This document shows, in pieces, positions 43,422 through 52,595 of a stretch of 64,000 nt of DNA; the stretch's first letter is position 1; each line of letters begins with the position of its first letter. The notes beneath the pieces are model-generated. The model was not told the origin of the DNA, did no database searches, and worked only from the letters and a program-made list of their open reading frames with translations. The position numbers were made by a program, and so were the translations under genes. This DNA is from Fodinibius salinus (GTDB lineage: Bacteria; Bacteroidota; Rhodothermia; Balneolales; Balneolaceae), in assembly GCF_008124865.1 (NCBI RefSeq), contig NZ_VNHY01000002.1, forward strand, positions 124,001-188,000, read 5' to 3'.

Positions 43422-44567
43422 ATGAATATAGGAATTGTTTGTTACCCCACTTTTGGAGGAAGCGGCGTCGTTGCCACTGAACTAGCCAAGGGCCTGGCCG
43501 AACGCGATCATAATGTACACGTTTTAAGCTACGACCGTCCTGCACGGCTGGATACGTTCCGGACCAATATTTCGTATCATGAAGTGAACATGAATACCTA
43601 TCCACTGTTTGAATATCCTCCCTATGATTTGGCTCTGGCTAACCAGATGGCAAATTTGATTGAGTATGAGGATATTGATGTACTGCACGTTCATTATGCT
43701 ATTCCCCACGCCACCAGTGCTTATCTGGCTAAACAGATTCTGGGTGACAAGGCAACCGACGTTCCTTTGATTACCACTCTCCACGGTACTGATATTACAA
43801 TTGTGGGTAGCGATCCCAGCTACAAAAGTATAGTTGATTTTTCCATCAATCAGAGTGACGGCGTTACGGCAGTATCTAAATATCTACGGGATGAAACTTA
43901 CGACCGCTTCGACATCAAAAAAGAAATCGCCGTCATCCCCAACTTTATTGATTTAGAGCGTTTTCAACGATCGGATAAAGAGCACTTCCGCAAAGCCATA
44001 AGTCCCGATGATGAAAAAATCATTGTTCATGTCTCCAACTTCCGCGAGGTTAAGCGCGTACCCGATGTAGTATCTGTTTTTGATCATGTATTAAAAAACG
44101 ACATCAAGGCCAAGTTACTGCTTGTAGGTGACGGACCCGATCGCAATCGTGCCGAGCGACGATGCCGCGAGCTGGGAGTTTGCGACCAGGTTCGCTTTCT
44201 AGGCAAACAGGACCAGGTAGAAGAAGTGCTTTCTATTGCAGATCTGTTCCTTATTCCCTCTGGTTCAGAAACATTTGGCTTGGCAGCTTTGGAAGCTATG
44301 AGCTGCAGCGTGCCGGTAATCAGCTCGAATATTGGTGGATTGCCGGAAGTAAACATTCACGGCGAAACAGGTTTTCTTTGCGATCTGGGTGATATTGATG
44401 AGATGGGACAATATGCAGTAGATATCCTTTCGGATGAGGATCTTCACAAACGAATAGCAAAAAATGCTCGTAAGCAGGCTGAAAAGTTTGAGATGAGTAA
44501 GGTCATCACACAGTACGAAGAATATTACAAGCAATGCCGCGCTGAAATAACAGAACAGACGGGCTGA
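43422..44567 (+). CDS. bshA: N-acetyl-alpha-D-glucosaminyl L-malate synthase (bacillithiol pathway)
   Basis: A 381-residue GT4 glycosyltransferase. The N-terminus MNIGIVCYPTFGGSGVVATEL and VNMNTYPLFEYPPYDLALA are hallmark BshA motifs. The GT-B donor site follows with NFREVKRVPDVVSVFDHVL, GDGPDRNRAERRCRELGV and SGSETFGLAALEAMSCSVPVI (EX7E). It joins GlcNAc from UDP-GlcNAc to L-malate, the first step of bacillithiol, the low-molecular-weight thiol of many Firmicutes and Bacteroidota. No bshB or bshC is in the window. It is divergent from yebC. Confidence 0.93.
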   Translation: MNIGIVCYPTFGGSGVVATELAKGLAERDHNVHVLSYDRPARLDTFRTNISYHEVNMNTYPLFEYPPYDLALANQMANLIEYEDIDVLHVHYAIPHATSAYLAKQILGDKATDVPLITTLHGTDITIVGSDPSYKSIVDFSINQSDGVTAVSKYLRDETYDRFDIKKEIAVIPNFIDLERFQRSDKEHFRKAISPDDEKIIVHVSNFREVKRVPDVVSVFDHVLKNDIKAKLLLVGDGPDRNRAERRCRELGVCDQVRFLGKQDQVEEVLSIADLFLIPSGSETFGLAALEAMSCSVPVISSNIGGLPEVNIHGETGFLCDLGDIDEMGQYAVDILSDEDLHKRIAKNARKQAEKFEMSKVITQYEEYYKQCRAEITEQTG

Positions 44568-44719
44568 TCCATCGCTTCATCATTTTTCAACTTGTAATAA
44601 TAATACTTGTGATGTTTAATGCTCTGTATACTTTGAAAATACTATTCGAACGGTCATTACTTTATTCGTAATAGACAACCTTAACAATTCTTCAAACCCT
44701 CTTCATAATTTTCACTTGA

Positions 44720-45628
44720 ATGGACTATTCTGAATCCTCCCCTCCGCTGCGTGCCTTAGCCTATATCATTTTCGGCGCTGCGATGGTGAGTTTTACTTCT
44801 GTACTGGTAGAAGTAGCACATGTTGGTGCCACGGCTACTGCCTTCTATCGGATGTTTTTCGGTGGCATTATTCTATTCGGGATCACACTTGTTCGGGGTG
44901 ACCGTATCTGGCTGGGCATTAAAAGTCTGGGAATCCCTTTACTATGTGCTTTCCTATTTAGCCTGGACCTGTTTTTTTGGCATCGTAGCATTAATTTTGT
45001 GGGGCCGGGACTAGCAACTATTCTCGGCAATATGCAGGTATTTTTTGTAGCCCTTTTTGCCGTTTGGTTTCTCAAAGAAAAGTTAGGCTGGCGATTGATG
45101 GTTGCGATCCCATTCGCCGTACTGGGATTATTTTTGATCGTACGCACTGGCTGGGGACAACAGGGGGGTGCCGTAAAATTAGGCGTACTCTATGGGTTAC
45201 TTACAGCTCTTTCGTACGCACTGTACATACTTATCCTTCGTAAATCACAAACCACCGGACAAAAGCTGCAGTATTCCCTTATCCCCAACATGGCGTGGGT
45301 CAGCTTGCTATCTGCTTTATTGCTGGGCATCACTGTATTGGTCGAACCCCATGCACATTTTGTAATTCCTGACCTGCAAACCTGGGGTGCCTTAATAGGT
45401 CTCGGCATCATGGGACAAGTACTGGGCTGGGTATGCATCTCCAAGGGATTGCCCAAAGTAGATGCTTCGATAGGTGGACTGGCGCTGCTGTTACAACCAG
45501 CACTCGCTCTTATGTGGGATATCCTGTTTTTTGGTCGCCCCACAACTGCACTCGAATACGTGGGCGCGGCTGTTGTGTTGGGTGCTATTTATCTGGGATC
45601 TACAAAAAGTAAAAAAGGTGATTCCTGA
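44720..45628 (+). CDS. EamA/DMT-superfamily transporter
   Basis: A 302-residue membrane protein with ten predicted helices in two EamA halves: ALAYIIFGAAMVSFTSVLVE and TATAFYRMFFGGIILFGITL in the first, LYGLLTALSYALYILILRKS and GIMGQVLGWVCISKGLPKVD in the second. LFFWHRSINFVGPGLATIL is the typical mid-protein motif. It transports an unknown small metabolite. It is 152 bp downstream of bshA, has little obvious link to it, and differs from the DMT protein at 393-1307. Confidence 0.87.
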   Translation: MDYSESSPPLRALAYIIFGAAMVSFTSVLVEVAHVGATATAFYRMFFGGIILFGITLVRGDRIWLGIKSLGIPLLCAFLFSLDLFFWHRSINFVGPGLATILGNMQVFFVALFAVWFLKEKLGWRLMVAIPFAVLGLFLIVRTGWGQQGGAVKLGVLYGLLTALSYALYILILRKSQTTGQKLQYSLIPNMAWVSLLSALLLGITVLVEPHAHFVIPDLQTWGALIGLGIMGQVLGWVCISKGLPKVDASIGGLALLLQPALALMWDILFFGRPTTALEYVGAAVVLGAIYLGSTKSKKGDS

Positions 45629-45724
45629 GAAATAAATTCATGGGCTGATTTTCTCTCAATACCCTTTCATTGTAAATACCAATCCCGCTGTATCGCCACA
45701 ACATGGCATAGTAACAAATAAAAA

Positions 45725-45756
45725 AGGCCTGCTAAGTTTTGAATTTTAGCAGGCCT
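45725..45756 (-). terminator. Rho-independent terminator of sucC
   Basis: An 11-bp perfect stem (AGGCCTGCTAA / TTAGCAGGCCT) with a 10-nt loop lies 22 bp past the sucC stop codon. On the minus strand it is followed by TTTTTTATTTG, a good U-tract, so it is an intrinsic terminator for sucC. Confidence 0.85.
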
Positions 45757-45777
45757 GGAAACAAAATACTATTCAGT

Positions 45778-46992
45778 TTATGATGCCGGTGCTAGTACAT
45801 TTGACACTTCTGCCGCCGCATCCTTAAGCAATACTGCCGAGATTACATTTAGATCAGAATTATCGATAATCTCTTTGGCTTCTTCGGCGTTGGTACCTTG
45901 CAAGCGAACAATAATAGGTACATCATCCACTTTTTGTGCAATTTCAGGATCTTTAACTGCCTCAATTACACCGTTGGCTACGCGATCGCAGCGAACGATA
46001 CCGCCAAAAATGTTAATTAGGATAGCCTGTACATTTTCATCTTCCAGAATAATGCGAAATCCATTTTTCACTGTTTCGGCATTGGCACTCCCGCCTACAT
46101 CCAGGAAGTTAGCCGGCTCACCGCCCGAAAGCTTAATGATATCCATCGTAGCCATCGCAAGTCCGGCACCATTGACCATACAGCCTACGTTGCCGTCCAA
46201 ATTCACGTAATTCAAGCCAAACTCGGAAGCTTCCAGCTCAACAGGGTTTTCTTCTGATTTATCCCGCAGCTTCTCAATATCGCTGTGTCGGTAAAGCGCA
46301 TTGTCATCAAAAGTCATCTTGGCATCCAACGCCATCACATCACCACCGGGCGTAAGTACCAGCGGATTAATTTCGACAAGATTAGCATCCGTCTCCAGAT
46401 AACAATTGTAAAGCGCCATAATAAACTTGACCGCTTTCTTAAAAGCATCGCCTTCAAGTCCCAACGCAAAGGCCAAATGCCGCGCTTGGTTATGTTGCAG
46501 ATCCATACCCGGCTCTACCCATTCTTTGACAATCTTTTCAGGTGTCTCTTCGGCTACCGTTTCAATATCCATTCCTCCTTCGGTAGAGACCATAATCACG
46601 TTTTTGCTCTTCGCGCGATCAAGCAAAATGCCCAGGTAAAACTCTTGCTCAATTTCCACGCCGTCAGTTACGTAAATACGTTTAACTTTTTGTCCTTCTT
46701 CACCGGTCTGTTTAGTCACTAACACATCACCGAGCATTGATTCTGCAGCGTCACGGACTTCATCTATAGTATCGCAGAGAATAACGCCGCTGGCACCGCT
46801 GTTTTTCGTTTCGCCTTTCCCGCGCCCGCCGGCATGAATCTGTGCCTTAACCACAAAGAGGGTGGCGCCATTGGCCTTCATTTCTTCAGCAGCTTTAACG
46901 GCTTCATCGACTTCCGTAGTCGCAACACCAGCTGGAACCGGTACATTATAATCTTTTAAAATTTCTTTGGCCTGATACTCGTGAATTTTCAT
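45778..46992 (-). CDS. sucC: Succinate-CoA ligase (ADP-forming), beta subunit
   Basis: A 404-residue ATP-grasp protein. MKIHEYQAKEILKDYNVPVP at the N-terminus, FVVKAQIHAGGRGKGE (nucleotide contacts), VEINPLVLTPGGDVMALDAKM (Mg and nucleotide site), GAGLAMATMDIIKLSGGEPANFLDVGG (phosphate/CoA ligand region) and VRLQGTNAEEAKEI are all in place. It forms succinate from succinyl-CoA with ADP phosphorylation in the TCA cycle, with SucD as partner. No sucD gene is adjacent, so the two subunits are encoded apart here. A strong intrinsic terminator follows. Confidence 0.96.
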   Translation of the reverse strand: MKIHEYQAKEILKDYNVPVPAGVATTEVDEAVKAAEEMKANGATLFVVKAQIHAGGRGKGETKNSGASGVILCDTIDEVRDAAESMLGDVLVTKQTGEEGQKVKRIYVTDGVEIEQEFYLGILLDRAKSKNVIMVSTEGGMDIETVAEETPEKIVKEWVEPGMDLQHNQARHLAFALGLEGDAFKKAVKFIMALYNCYLETDANLVEINPLVLTPGGDVMALDAKMTFDDNALYRHSDIEKLRDKSEENPVELEASEFGLNYVNLDGNVGCMVNGAGLAMATMDIIKLSGGEPANFLDVGGSANAETVKNGFRIILEDENVQAILINIFGGIVRCDRVANGVIEAVKDPEIAQKVDDVPIIVRLQGTNAEEAKEIIDNSDLNVISAVLLKDAAAEVSNVLAPAS

Positions 46993-47154
46993 AACAACAA
47001 TGCTGTAATTAGTAATTAGATCTAAACTCGAAATATGGGATACTATAAATCTATCCCTTCATAAACTATATGCAATAAATTTGAGCGGTTAATATAATAA
47101 ATGAATGGCAAGAAATTCAGGCAATTACCAAATTATTTAATAGTCGAACCAATA

Positions 47155-47508
47155 CTAAATATCACCGGCCACATTTATTGATAACACTTCAGCAATAATA
47201 ATTTCATAGCCACTATACCAGCGTTCGTACTGCTGTTTAGCTTTTTGGTGTTTGGGATGCCGGGAAAATTCCTGCAGCTCTTCTCTGCTTTCCCAATAAT
47301 ATATAACCGACTGTGTATTGGTCTCAGGATCTTGCCACCATCGTTTCCCCAGGAATCCGGGACTGTCGTGAGCCGCTTCGTCTATTGCATCATTCAGGCA
47401 CTCAAAATCATCATCCAGCTCCTTGGTACGAAAATTAAAGGTTGCCGAATATACTGGTGTATTTTCACTTTGAATCCGCTTTTTTAACTCTCGTATATTT
47501 GCTTCCAT
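47155..47508 (-). CDS. ABM-domain (antibiotic biosynthesis monooxygenase-like) protein
   Basis: A 117-residue protein with the ferredoxin-like ABM pattern: SATFNFRTKELDDDFECLND, DSPGFLGKRWWQDPET, SVIYYWESREELQEFSRHP and KQQYERWYSGYEIIIAEV. It looks like a heme-degrading or quinol monooxygenase-type dimer, or a plain stress protein, and the family is broad. It lies 7 bp after the MarR gene on the same strand, which makes it a likely target of that regulator. The enzymatic role is uncertain. Confidence 0.8.
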   Translation of the reverse strand: MEANIRELKKRIQSENTPVYSATFNFRTKELDDDFECLNDAIDEAAHDSPGFLGKRWWQDPETNTQSVIYYWESREELQEFSRHPKHQKAKQQYERWYSGYEIIIAEVLSINVAGDI

Positions 47509-47515
47509 TTGTGAC

Positions 47516-47947
47516 CTATGATTCTATTTTTTCCAAGGCATTTGATATCATCTCGGAAAGAACTTCCATATAGCGTTCTCCGAGGACTTCTTTCTTATTT
47601 TCTTTGAGCTGCTCCCACTGCCCACCAATTTCCTTAGCTCGCTCACTTCCTTTAGTTGTACATACAATTAGTGATTTTCTTCCCTCTGAGGATCGTTGAA
47701 CCAGCTCCCGTTGCTCCAGCTTTTGCACTAAGCGACTAATAGTAGAAGGCTTTAGATATAGCTTTTGAGCAAGCATGCTCGGCTGTATATCAGGATGTTG
47801 ATCTACCAGCATTAATATCAGGGCATGGGATACAGACAAACCAAACCGAGCAAACTGATCTTCAGCTTCAGAGCTCAGCTTACGAGCCAGCGCACCGGCC
47901 AAGAAAAAGATATTCTCATCTAGTATCGAATCTGATTGGTCTGTCAT
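47516..47947 (-). CDS. MarR-family transcriptional regulator
   Basis: I start it at the ATG at 47947-47945 (MTDQSDSILDENIFFLAGAL, 143 residues). An upstream in-frame ATG would add 17 residues that do not look like protein. The winged helix is FGLSVSHALILMLVDQHPDI, PSMLAQKLYLKPSTISRLVQKLEQRELVQRSSEGRKSLIVCTT, with flanking dimerisation helices. MarR proteins repress resistance and stress genes and release DNA on binding phenolics, or through Cys oxidation. A palindrome 10 bp upstream suggests autoregulation. It is co-transcribed with the ABM gene. Confidence 0.9.
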   Translation of the reverse strand: MTDQSDSILDENIFFLAGALARKLSSEAEDQFARFGLSVSHALILMLVDQHPDIQPSMLAQKLYLKPSTISRLVQKLEQRELVQRSSEGRKSLIVCTTKGSERAKEIGGQWEQLKENKKEVLGERYMEVLSEMISNALEKIES

Positions 47948-47956
47948 ATCAACTAT

Positions 47957-47974
47957 TTTGTTTGCACATACAAA
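47957..47974. promoter_or_regulatory. Candidate MarR operator
   Basis: An 18-bp imperfect palindrome (on the plus strand TTTGTTTGC ACATACAAA, arms TTTGT/ACAAA plus partial inner symmetry) lies 10 bp upstream of the MarR ATG, where a repressor would block its own promoter or leader. Confidence 0.4.
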
Positions 47975-48097
47975 TAAAGTATAGCCTTTAAAAAACACTT
48001 ATACAAACCAGTCAGAACTTGGCTTCCTGTCGCTTAGTTTACCACTCCGAGTCCCAAGAAATCATAAGAGGGGTCTAAAGCGTACATCTTGCTAACC

Positions 48098-50551
48098 CTA
48101 TATCTCCACATCCCAAATGCGCTTGCAATAGTTTTTAATAGCCCGATCTGACGAAAAGTATCCCATATTGGCTATATTGATTATAGCCTTGCGGTTCCAA
48201 TCGAACGAACTGCGATAATTATACTCAACCTCTCGCTGCTTCTGTATATACTGCCGATAATCAGCTAGTATCATAAAGTAATCACCCTGGTTTAGCAGTG
48301 CGTTAGTAATAGGATGAAAAAGATCGGGCTGATCAGGACTAAAATAACCGCCGTGAATTTGGTCAATAACCTTTTTGAGTTCCTCATCCGATTTATAAAA
48401 CCGCTGCGGATCATATCCGCTGTCGCGCAGCTGTTGGATTTCATTAACTGTATGGCCAAAGATAAAGATATTATCCTTACCAACCTGTTCACGGATCTCA
48501 ATATTAGCTCCGTCCAGCGTCCCAATAGTTAGTGCACCATTAAGGGCAAATTTCATATTTCCAGTTCCCGACGCTTCCATTCCCGCTGTGGATATCTGCT
48601 CAGAAAGATCAGCCGCCGGAATCATTTTTTCGGCCAGCGAGACGCTGTAATTTTGCAAAAAAAGCACTCTCAGCGTTGACCCAACTTCCGGGTCGTTATT
48701 AATAGTGTTAGCAACATTGTTGATCAGCTTAATATACAGCTGCGCCATTTTATAACCCGGAGCAGCTTTTCCGGCAAACAGCAGTACACGCGGCTCAATA
48801 TCGGCTTCGGGATTTTCTTTAAGCCGATTGTAAAGCGTAATAGCATGCATCAAAGCCAGTAACTGGCGCTTGTACTCGTGAATCCGTTTAATATGGATAT
48901 CAAAAATAGCATCCGGATCCACCGTAATATCCATAGTCTTCTTGATGTACCCGGCTAACGCTTTCTTATTCTGCAACTTAATTTCACTGAACAATTCTTG
49001 GAAAGATTCATCTTCTGCAAATTGCTCTACTTGATTTAGCTGATCTAAATCGGTAATCCACTCCTCTCCAATACGATCCGTAATTAAATCAGCCAGCGGA
49101 CGATTACACTGACGAAGCCAGCGGCGGGGCGTAACGCCATTGGTAACGTTCGTAAATTTATTATCATAAATGTCGCTAAAATCACGAAAAATCGTCTCTT
49201 TCATGAGTCGGCTATGCAACTCAGAAACACCATTTACTTTCTGAGATCCGATAATGCCAAGATTCCCCATACGAATCATGGCGTCCTTCTCATCACTAAT
49301 AATCCGCATGCGATCCTGCTTGCTTCCTTCACCGCCGGATATTTCAAGAGTATTCAAAAAACGACGATCGATTTCCCGGATAATCTGCGTATGCCGCGGC
49401 AATAGCTCCGACATCAGCGAAAGCGGCCACTTTTCAAGTGCTTCGGGCATAAGTGTATGGTTGGTGTAGTTGACCGTCTGGGTAACAATATCCCAGGCCG
49501 GTTCCCACTTCATACCTTCCTGATCCATCAGCACCCGCATCAGCTCGGGAATCGCCAAATTTGGATGGGTATCGTTGCACTGCACCGCCATTTGTTGTGG
49601 AATTTTACGTAAGTCGTCAAACTGTTTTTTAAACCGGTTCATGGCATCCTGCAGCGAGGCCGAAACTAAAAAATATTCCTGTTTTAACCGCAGCTCTTGC
49701 CCCTTAAACACTTTGTCATTGGGATATAGGACGCGCGAAATATTTTCTTCAAGTAGATTGTTCCGCACGGCATTAATATAGTCTCCTTGGTTAAAGCTTT
49801 TCAGGTCAAATCCTTTGTCGGAGGTTGCTTTCCAAAGTCGTAAGTTATTAACTACATCATTTCGAAAACCGGGGATGGGAGTATCATAGGCAAGGGCCGT
49901 AACAGTATCGGTATTTATCCAGCTAAAATGGGTGCGTCCATTTTCATCTTTGTGTGTGGTAGTTTCGCCGTAAAATTCTACCGGATACTTTTTCTTGGGA
50001 CGCACGACGCTCCATGGATAACCATACTGCAGCCAAAGGTCCGGCTTTTCAACCTGCCAGCCATCTTTGATAGCCTGATCAAAAATACCATAATCGTAGC
50101 GGATGCCGTAGCCAAGTCCCGGTACCCCCAACGTAGCCATGGAGTCCAAAAAACAGGCGGCAAGACGTCCCAGCCCCCCGTTACCGAGACCGGCATCAAC
50201 CTCGGCCTCACGCACTTTATCATAGTCTAATCCCAGATCTTCGATAGCATCAGCGGCCGCGTCCTGCAGCCCCAGATTAATGAGCATATTATCCATCAGA
50301 CGGCCAATAAGATATTCCATCGATAGGTAATACACCCGCTTTGATTTATGCTGATAGTAATTTTGCTGGGTGTTTATCCACCGATCGTGCAACCGATCCA
50401 TGACGGCCAGAACTACACTGCGATAGTGGTCCCACTCGGTTGAGGAAAATTTATCTTTGGCCAGCGTATAGTGCAGGTGCTGACGGATATCCTCCCGAAA
50501 GGAATCTATATCCATGCCGGTGCGGGGAGATATATTAGGATCTGTACTCAT
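48098..50551 (-). CDS. glgP: Glycogen/alpha-glucan phosphorylase
   Basis: An 817-residue PLP enzyme that releases glucose-1-phosphate from storage glucans. It has the family blocks YYLSMEYLIGRLMDNMLINLG near residue 72, DAGLGNGGLGRLAACFLDS, WEKWPLSLMSELLPRH-like GLU-site region (ALEKWPLSLM), KRIHEYKRQLLALMH and the cofactor Lys in EASGTGNMKFALNGALTIGTLDGANIE (about residue 660). Length matches GT35 maltodextrin/glycogen phosphorylases. It stands as a single gene. The following lipoprotein gene upstream on the same strand ends in its own terminator. It is cytosolic and consistent with glycogen storage. Confidence 0.95.
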   Translation of the reverse strand: MSTDPNISPRTGMDIDSFREDIRQHLHYTLAKDKFSSTEWDHYRSVVLAVMDRLHDRWINTQQNYYQHKSKRVYYLSMEYLIGRLMDNMLINLGLQDAAADAIEDLGLDYDKVREAEVDAGLGNGGLGRLAACFLDSMATLGVPGLGYGIRYDYGIFDQAIKDGWQVEKPDLWLQYGYPWSVVRPKKKYPVEFYGETTTHKDENGRTHFSWINTDTVTALAYDTPIPGFRNDVVNNLRLWKATSDKGFDLKSFNQGDYINAVRNNLLEENISRVLYPNDKVFKGQELRLKQEYFLVSASLQDAMNRFKKQFDDLRKIPQQMAVQCNDTHPNLAIPELMRVLMDQEGMKWEPAWDIVTQTVNYTNHTLMPEALEKWPLSLMSELLPRHTQIIREIDRRFLNTLEISGGEGSKQDRMRIISDEKDAMIRMGNLGIIGSQKVNGVSELHSRLMKETIFRDFSDIYDNKFTNVTNGVTPRRWLRQCNRPLADLITDRIGEEWITDLDQLNQVEQFAEDESFQELFSEIKLQNKKALAGYIKKTMDITVDPDAIFDIHIKRIHEYKRQLLALMHAITLYNRLKENPEADIEPRVLLFAGKAAPGYKMAQLYIKLINNVANTINNDPEVGSTLRVLFLQNYSVSLAEKMIPAADLSEQISTAGMEASGTGNMKFALNGALTIGTLDGANIEIREQVGKDNIFIFGHTVNEIQQLRDSGYDPQRFYKSDEELKKVIDQIHGGYFSPDQPDLFHPITNALLNQGDYFMILADYRQYIQKQREVEYNYRSSFDWNRKAIINIANMGYFSSDRAIKNYCKRIWDVEI

Positions 50552-50670
50552 AGTTTTAGAACCGCAACGTGCGCAATAAAAGAATTAATGTCAAAATGGG
50601 GTTTATGTATCCTTTTACTCACCTTCGCATATCACCCAGTACCCTCTGCGACTATACTTTCTAAATAAAA

Positions 50671-50700
50671 AAGGCAGCCACCGTAAAGTGACCGCCCTTT
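50671..50700 (-). terminator. Rho-independent terminator of the surface-lipoprotein gene
   Basis: On the minus strand GGCGGTCAC and GTGGCTGCC pair at all nine positions (two G-U) across a 6-nt loop and are followed by TTTTTTATTT. It starts about 20 bp after the stop of the gene at 50720, so it ends that transcript. Confidence 0.8.
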
Positions 50701-50719
50701 ATAATGTTACCTTACTATT

Positions 50720-52300
50720 TTACGGGTTGGGACACGTACCCCACTGTGGTTGAATACCACTATTACCGTCGAAACCGGCACCGTCATCAAATGCTGATGG
50801 TTTTGAACCGATCTGACTCACACACCAGCCACTGATGTCTTGGTCAAAATTGGTGGCATTTTCAAACATGCGCTTCATATCGGTCACATTGGATACGTCC
50901 CAACTGCTGAGGTCCTGGTTGAAGCTACTAGCTCCGCTAAACATCCTATACATACTGGTGACCGCCGACACCTCCCAATTGCTGATATCCCCGTTGAAGG
51001 CGGAAGCACCGGAAAATATACCTCCCATAGTTGTCACAGATGATACATCCCAGGTGCCTATATCTTGATTAAAAGAGCGCGCAAAGAAAAACATACCGGT
51101 CATATTTGTCACAGAGGAAACATCCCAACTGCTAATATCTTGGTTAAAAGAACTTGCACTGGTAAACATATTGGCCATATCAGTTACATTTCCAACATTC
51201 CAGTTGCTGAGGTCTCCATTAAAGTTGCTAGCATTCCTGAACATAAATTTCATGTCCGTCACAAGCGAAACGTCCCAACCACCGATATCTTGGTTAAAGC
51301 TACTGGCTCCTTTAAACATACTCCCCATATTAGTAACCCCCGACACGTCCCAACTGCCAATGTTGCCGTTAAAATTGCTGGCTCCATCAAATAAATTACT
51401 CATATCGGTGATTCCACTGGTGCAAGTAGTAGGCGCATTGGAAGGAGTGATCTGTCCCACACGTCGTTTAGTATAGGTGGTGCCACCGATCGTGCCGGTA
51501 TCACCCACGCTGGCGTTCTCACACTTAATAGTCACTCCGTTGGAGGCTAGGTAAAATGCCGCTTGTCCAAATACGGCGGTCACTTGTTTGGGGGCGTCAA
51601 TGGTGATCTGATCCGGGTTTGTGCTACCACTAAGATCATCCTGCCATTCGACAAACTCCCAGCCAGTGGCGGGATTTCCTGTCAATTCTACGACCGTGCC
51701 CGCCTCATAATTTTTAGCCTGTACTACGGTTTCATCAACGGCTCCACTACCCTGTGTCGTTATATCAAGCTTGTAGGTTTTTTTCTCAAATACAGCTGTC
51801 ACCTGCTTTGCCTGGTCTATGGTAATCTGTGCCGGATTCTTGCTGCCGGTCATGTCCCCTTGCCACTTTACGAACTTCCAATCCGTATCGGGATTGGCGG
51901 TCAGCTCTACCACCGTGCCGGCCTCGTAATCGGTGGGCTTGGGGGAGACTACCTGCTCGTCCACGGTGCCCTGTCCGGTGGTATCCACGGTAAGGGCATA
52001 CTGCTTTTTGGCAAAGATTGCCGTAATGGTTTTATCTGCGTCCATGGTCACCGACCCCGAAGCACTGCTTCCGCTGTAGTCCCCTTCCCAGTGGTCAAAC
52101 CGCCACTGTGGGTTGGCGGTGGCGCTGATGGTGACGGTGGTGCCCTCATCGTAGGCGCTGTCGGCCGGGGCTACGCTGCCGCCCTGGCCGGGAGAGGCAC
52201 TGAGCGTTAAAGTATGTTGTGGGGTCGAACCCGAAGAGCCGCAGCCGCCAAGCACCAAAAGCATGCCCAGGAATACAGCTATAAATTGTAACGATTTCAT
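50720..52300 (-). CDS. Surface lipoprotein with InlB B-repeats and BspA/DUF285 leucine-rich repeats
   Basis: A 526-residue protein with lipobox Cys20 (LVLGGC). Residues about 28-240 are three divergent InlB B-repeats, each with a [12 protein letters not shown]-like start and WxFDHWEGDxSG and TAIFxKK ends ([60 protein letters not shown]). Residues about 285-500 are roughly eight 25-residue BspA/DUF285 repeats (NxxxMFxGASxFNQDISxWDVSxVT). Such repeats form extended rods used for surface binding or adhesion. The end [15 protein letters not shown]...QWGTC is a common cap. It is flanked by a terminator and a 295-bp gap. The DNA is tandemly repeated, so copy number may vary. Confidence 0.9.
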   Translation of the reverse strand: MKSLQFIAVFLGMLLVLGGCGSSGSTPQHTLTLSASPGQGGSVAPADSAYDEGTTVTISATANPQWRFDHWEGDYSGSSASGSVTMDADKTITAIFAKKQYALTVDTTGQGTVDEQVVSPKPTDYEAGTVVELTANPDTDWKFVKWQGDMTGSKNPAQITIDQAKQVTAVFEKKTYKLDITTQGSGAVDETVVQAKNYEAGTVVELTGNPATGWEFVEWQDDLSGSTNPDQITIDAPKQVTAVFGQAAFYLASNGVTIKCENASVGDTGTIGGTTYTKRRVGQITPSNAPTTCTSGITDMSNLFDGASNFNGNIGSWDVSGVTNMGSMFKGASSFNQDIGGWDVSLVTDMKFMFRNASNFNGDLSNWNVGNVTDMANMFTSASSFNQDISSWDVSSVTNMTGMFFFARSFNQDIGTWDVSSVTTMGGIFSGASAFNGDISNWEVSAVTSMYRMFSGASSFNQDLSSWDVSNVTDMKRMFENATNFDQDISGWCVSQIGSKPSAFDDGAGFDGNSGIQPQWGTCPNP

Positions 52301-52595
52301 AATAGTAACGGTTTATTCATGATGATTGGTTAAAATATATTTGGAGCGGCTGAAACACTTGGCCCTCCACTAGTTTTATGCGTAAAAAATTGAGAAATAG
52401 GCCATTTTTTAGAAAAGAGAATATCCTCTCTTTAAAAAGTCCTGTGCGGGTCCAAAATTAATACCTAAGCCAAATGTGCAACTTGCTCTGCGGTTCGGTT
52501 TTTTAAATCGCAATGATTGCCTAAGCTCTAAAGGAGTTACACTACTGAAAATATGTCTCTGCGGGAGTGTATCTCCCATGTAACTACAATTCTAA
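52301..52595. other. Intergenic region upstream of surface-lipoprotein gene
   Basis: No gene is supported. A small hairpin AAAGAGA (52414-52420) / TCTCTTT (52427-52433) is followed by AAAAAG. It may end the ispE transcript weakly or be chance. The promoter of the lipoprotein gene should be in the first 80 bp, but no consensus is clear. Confidence 0.35.

Noticed and set aside
50835-51476. Regular 75-bp spaced repeats that could suggest a CRISPR array
   Set aside because: They are in phase with codons and write BspA/DUF285 repeats of 25 residues; there are no identical repeats with unique spacers and no cas genes.
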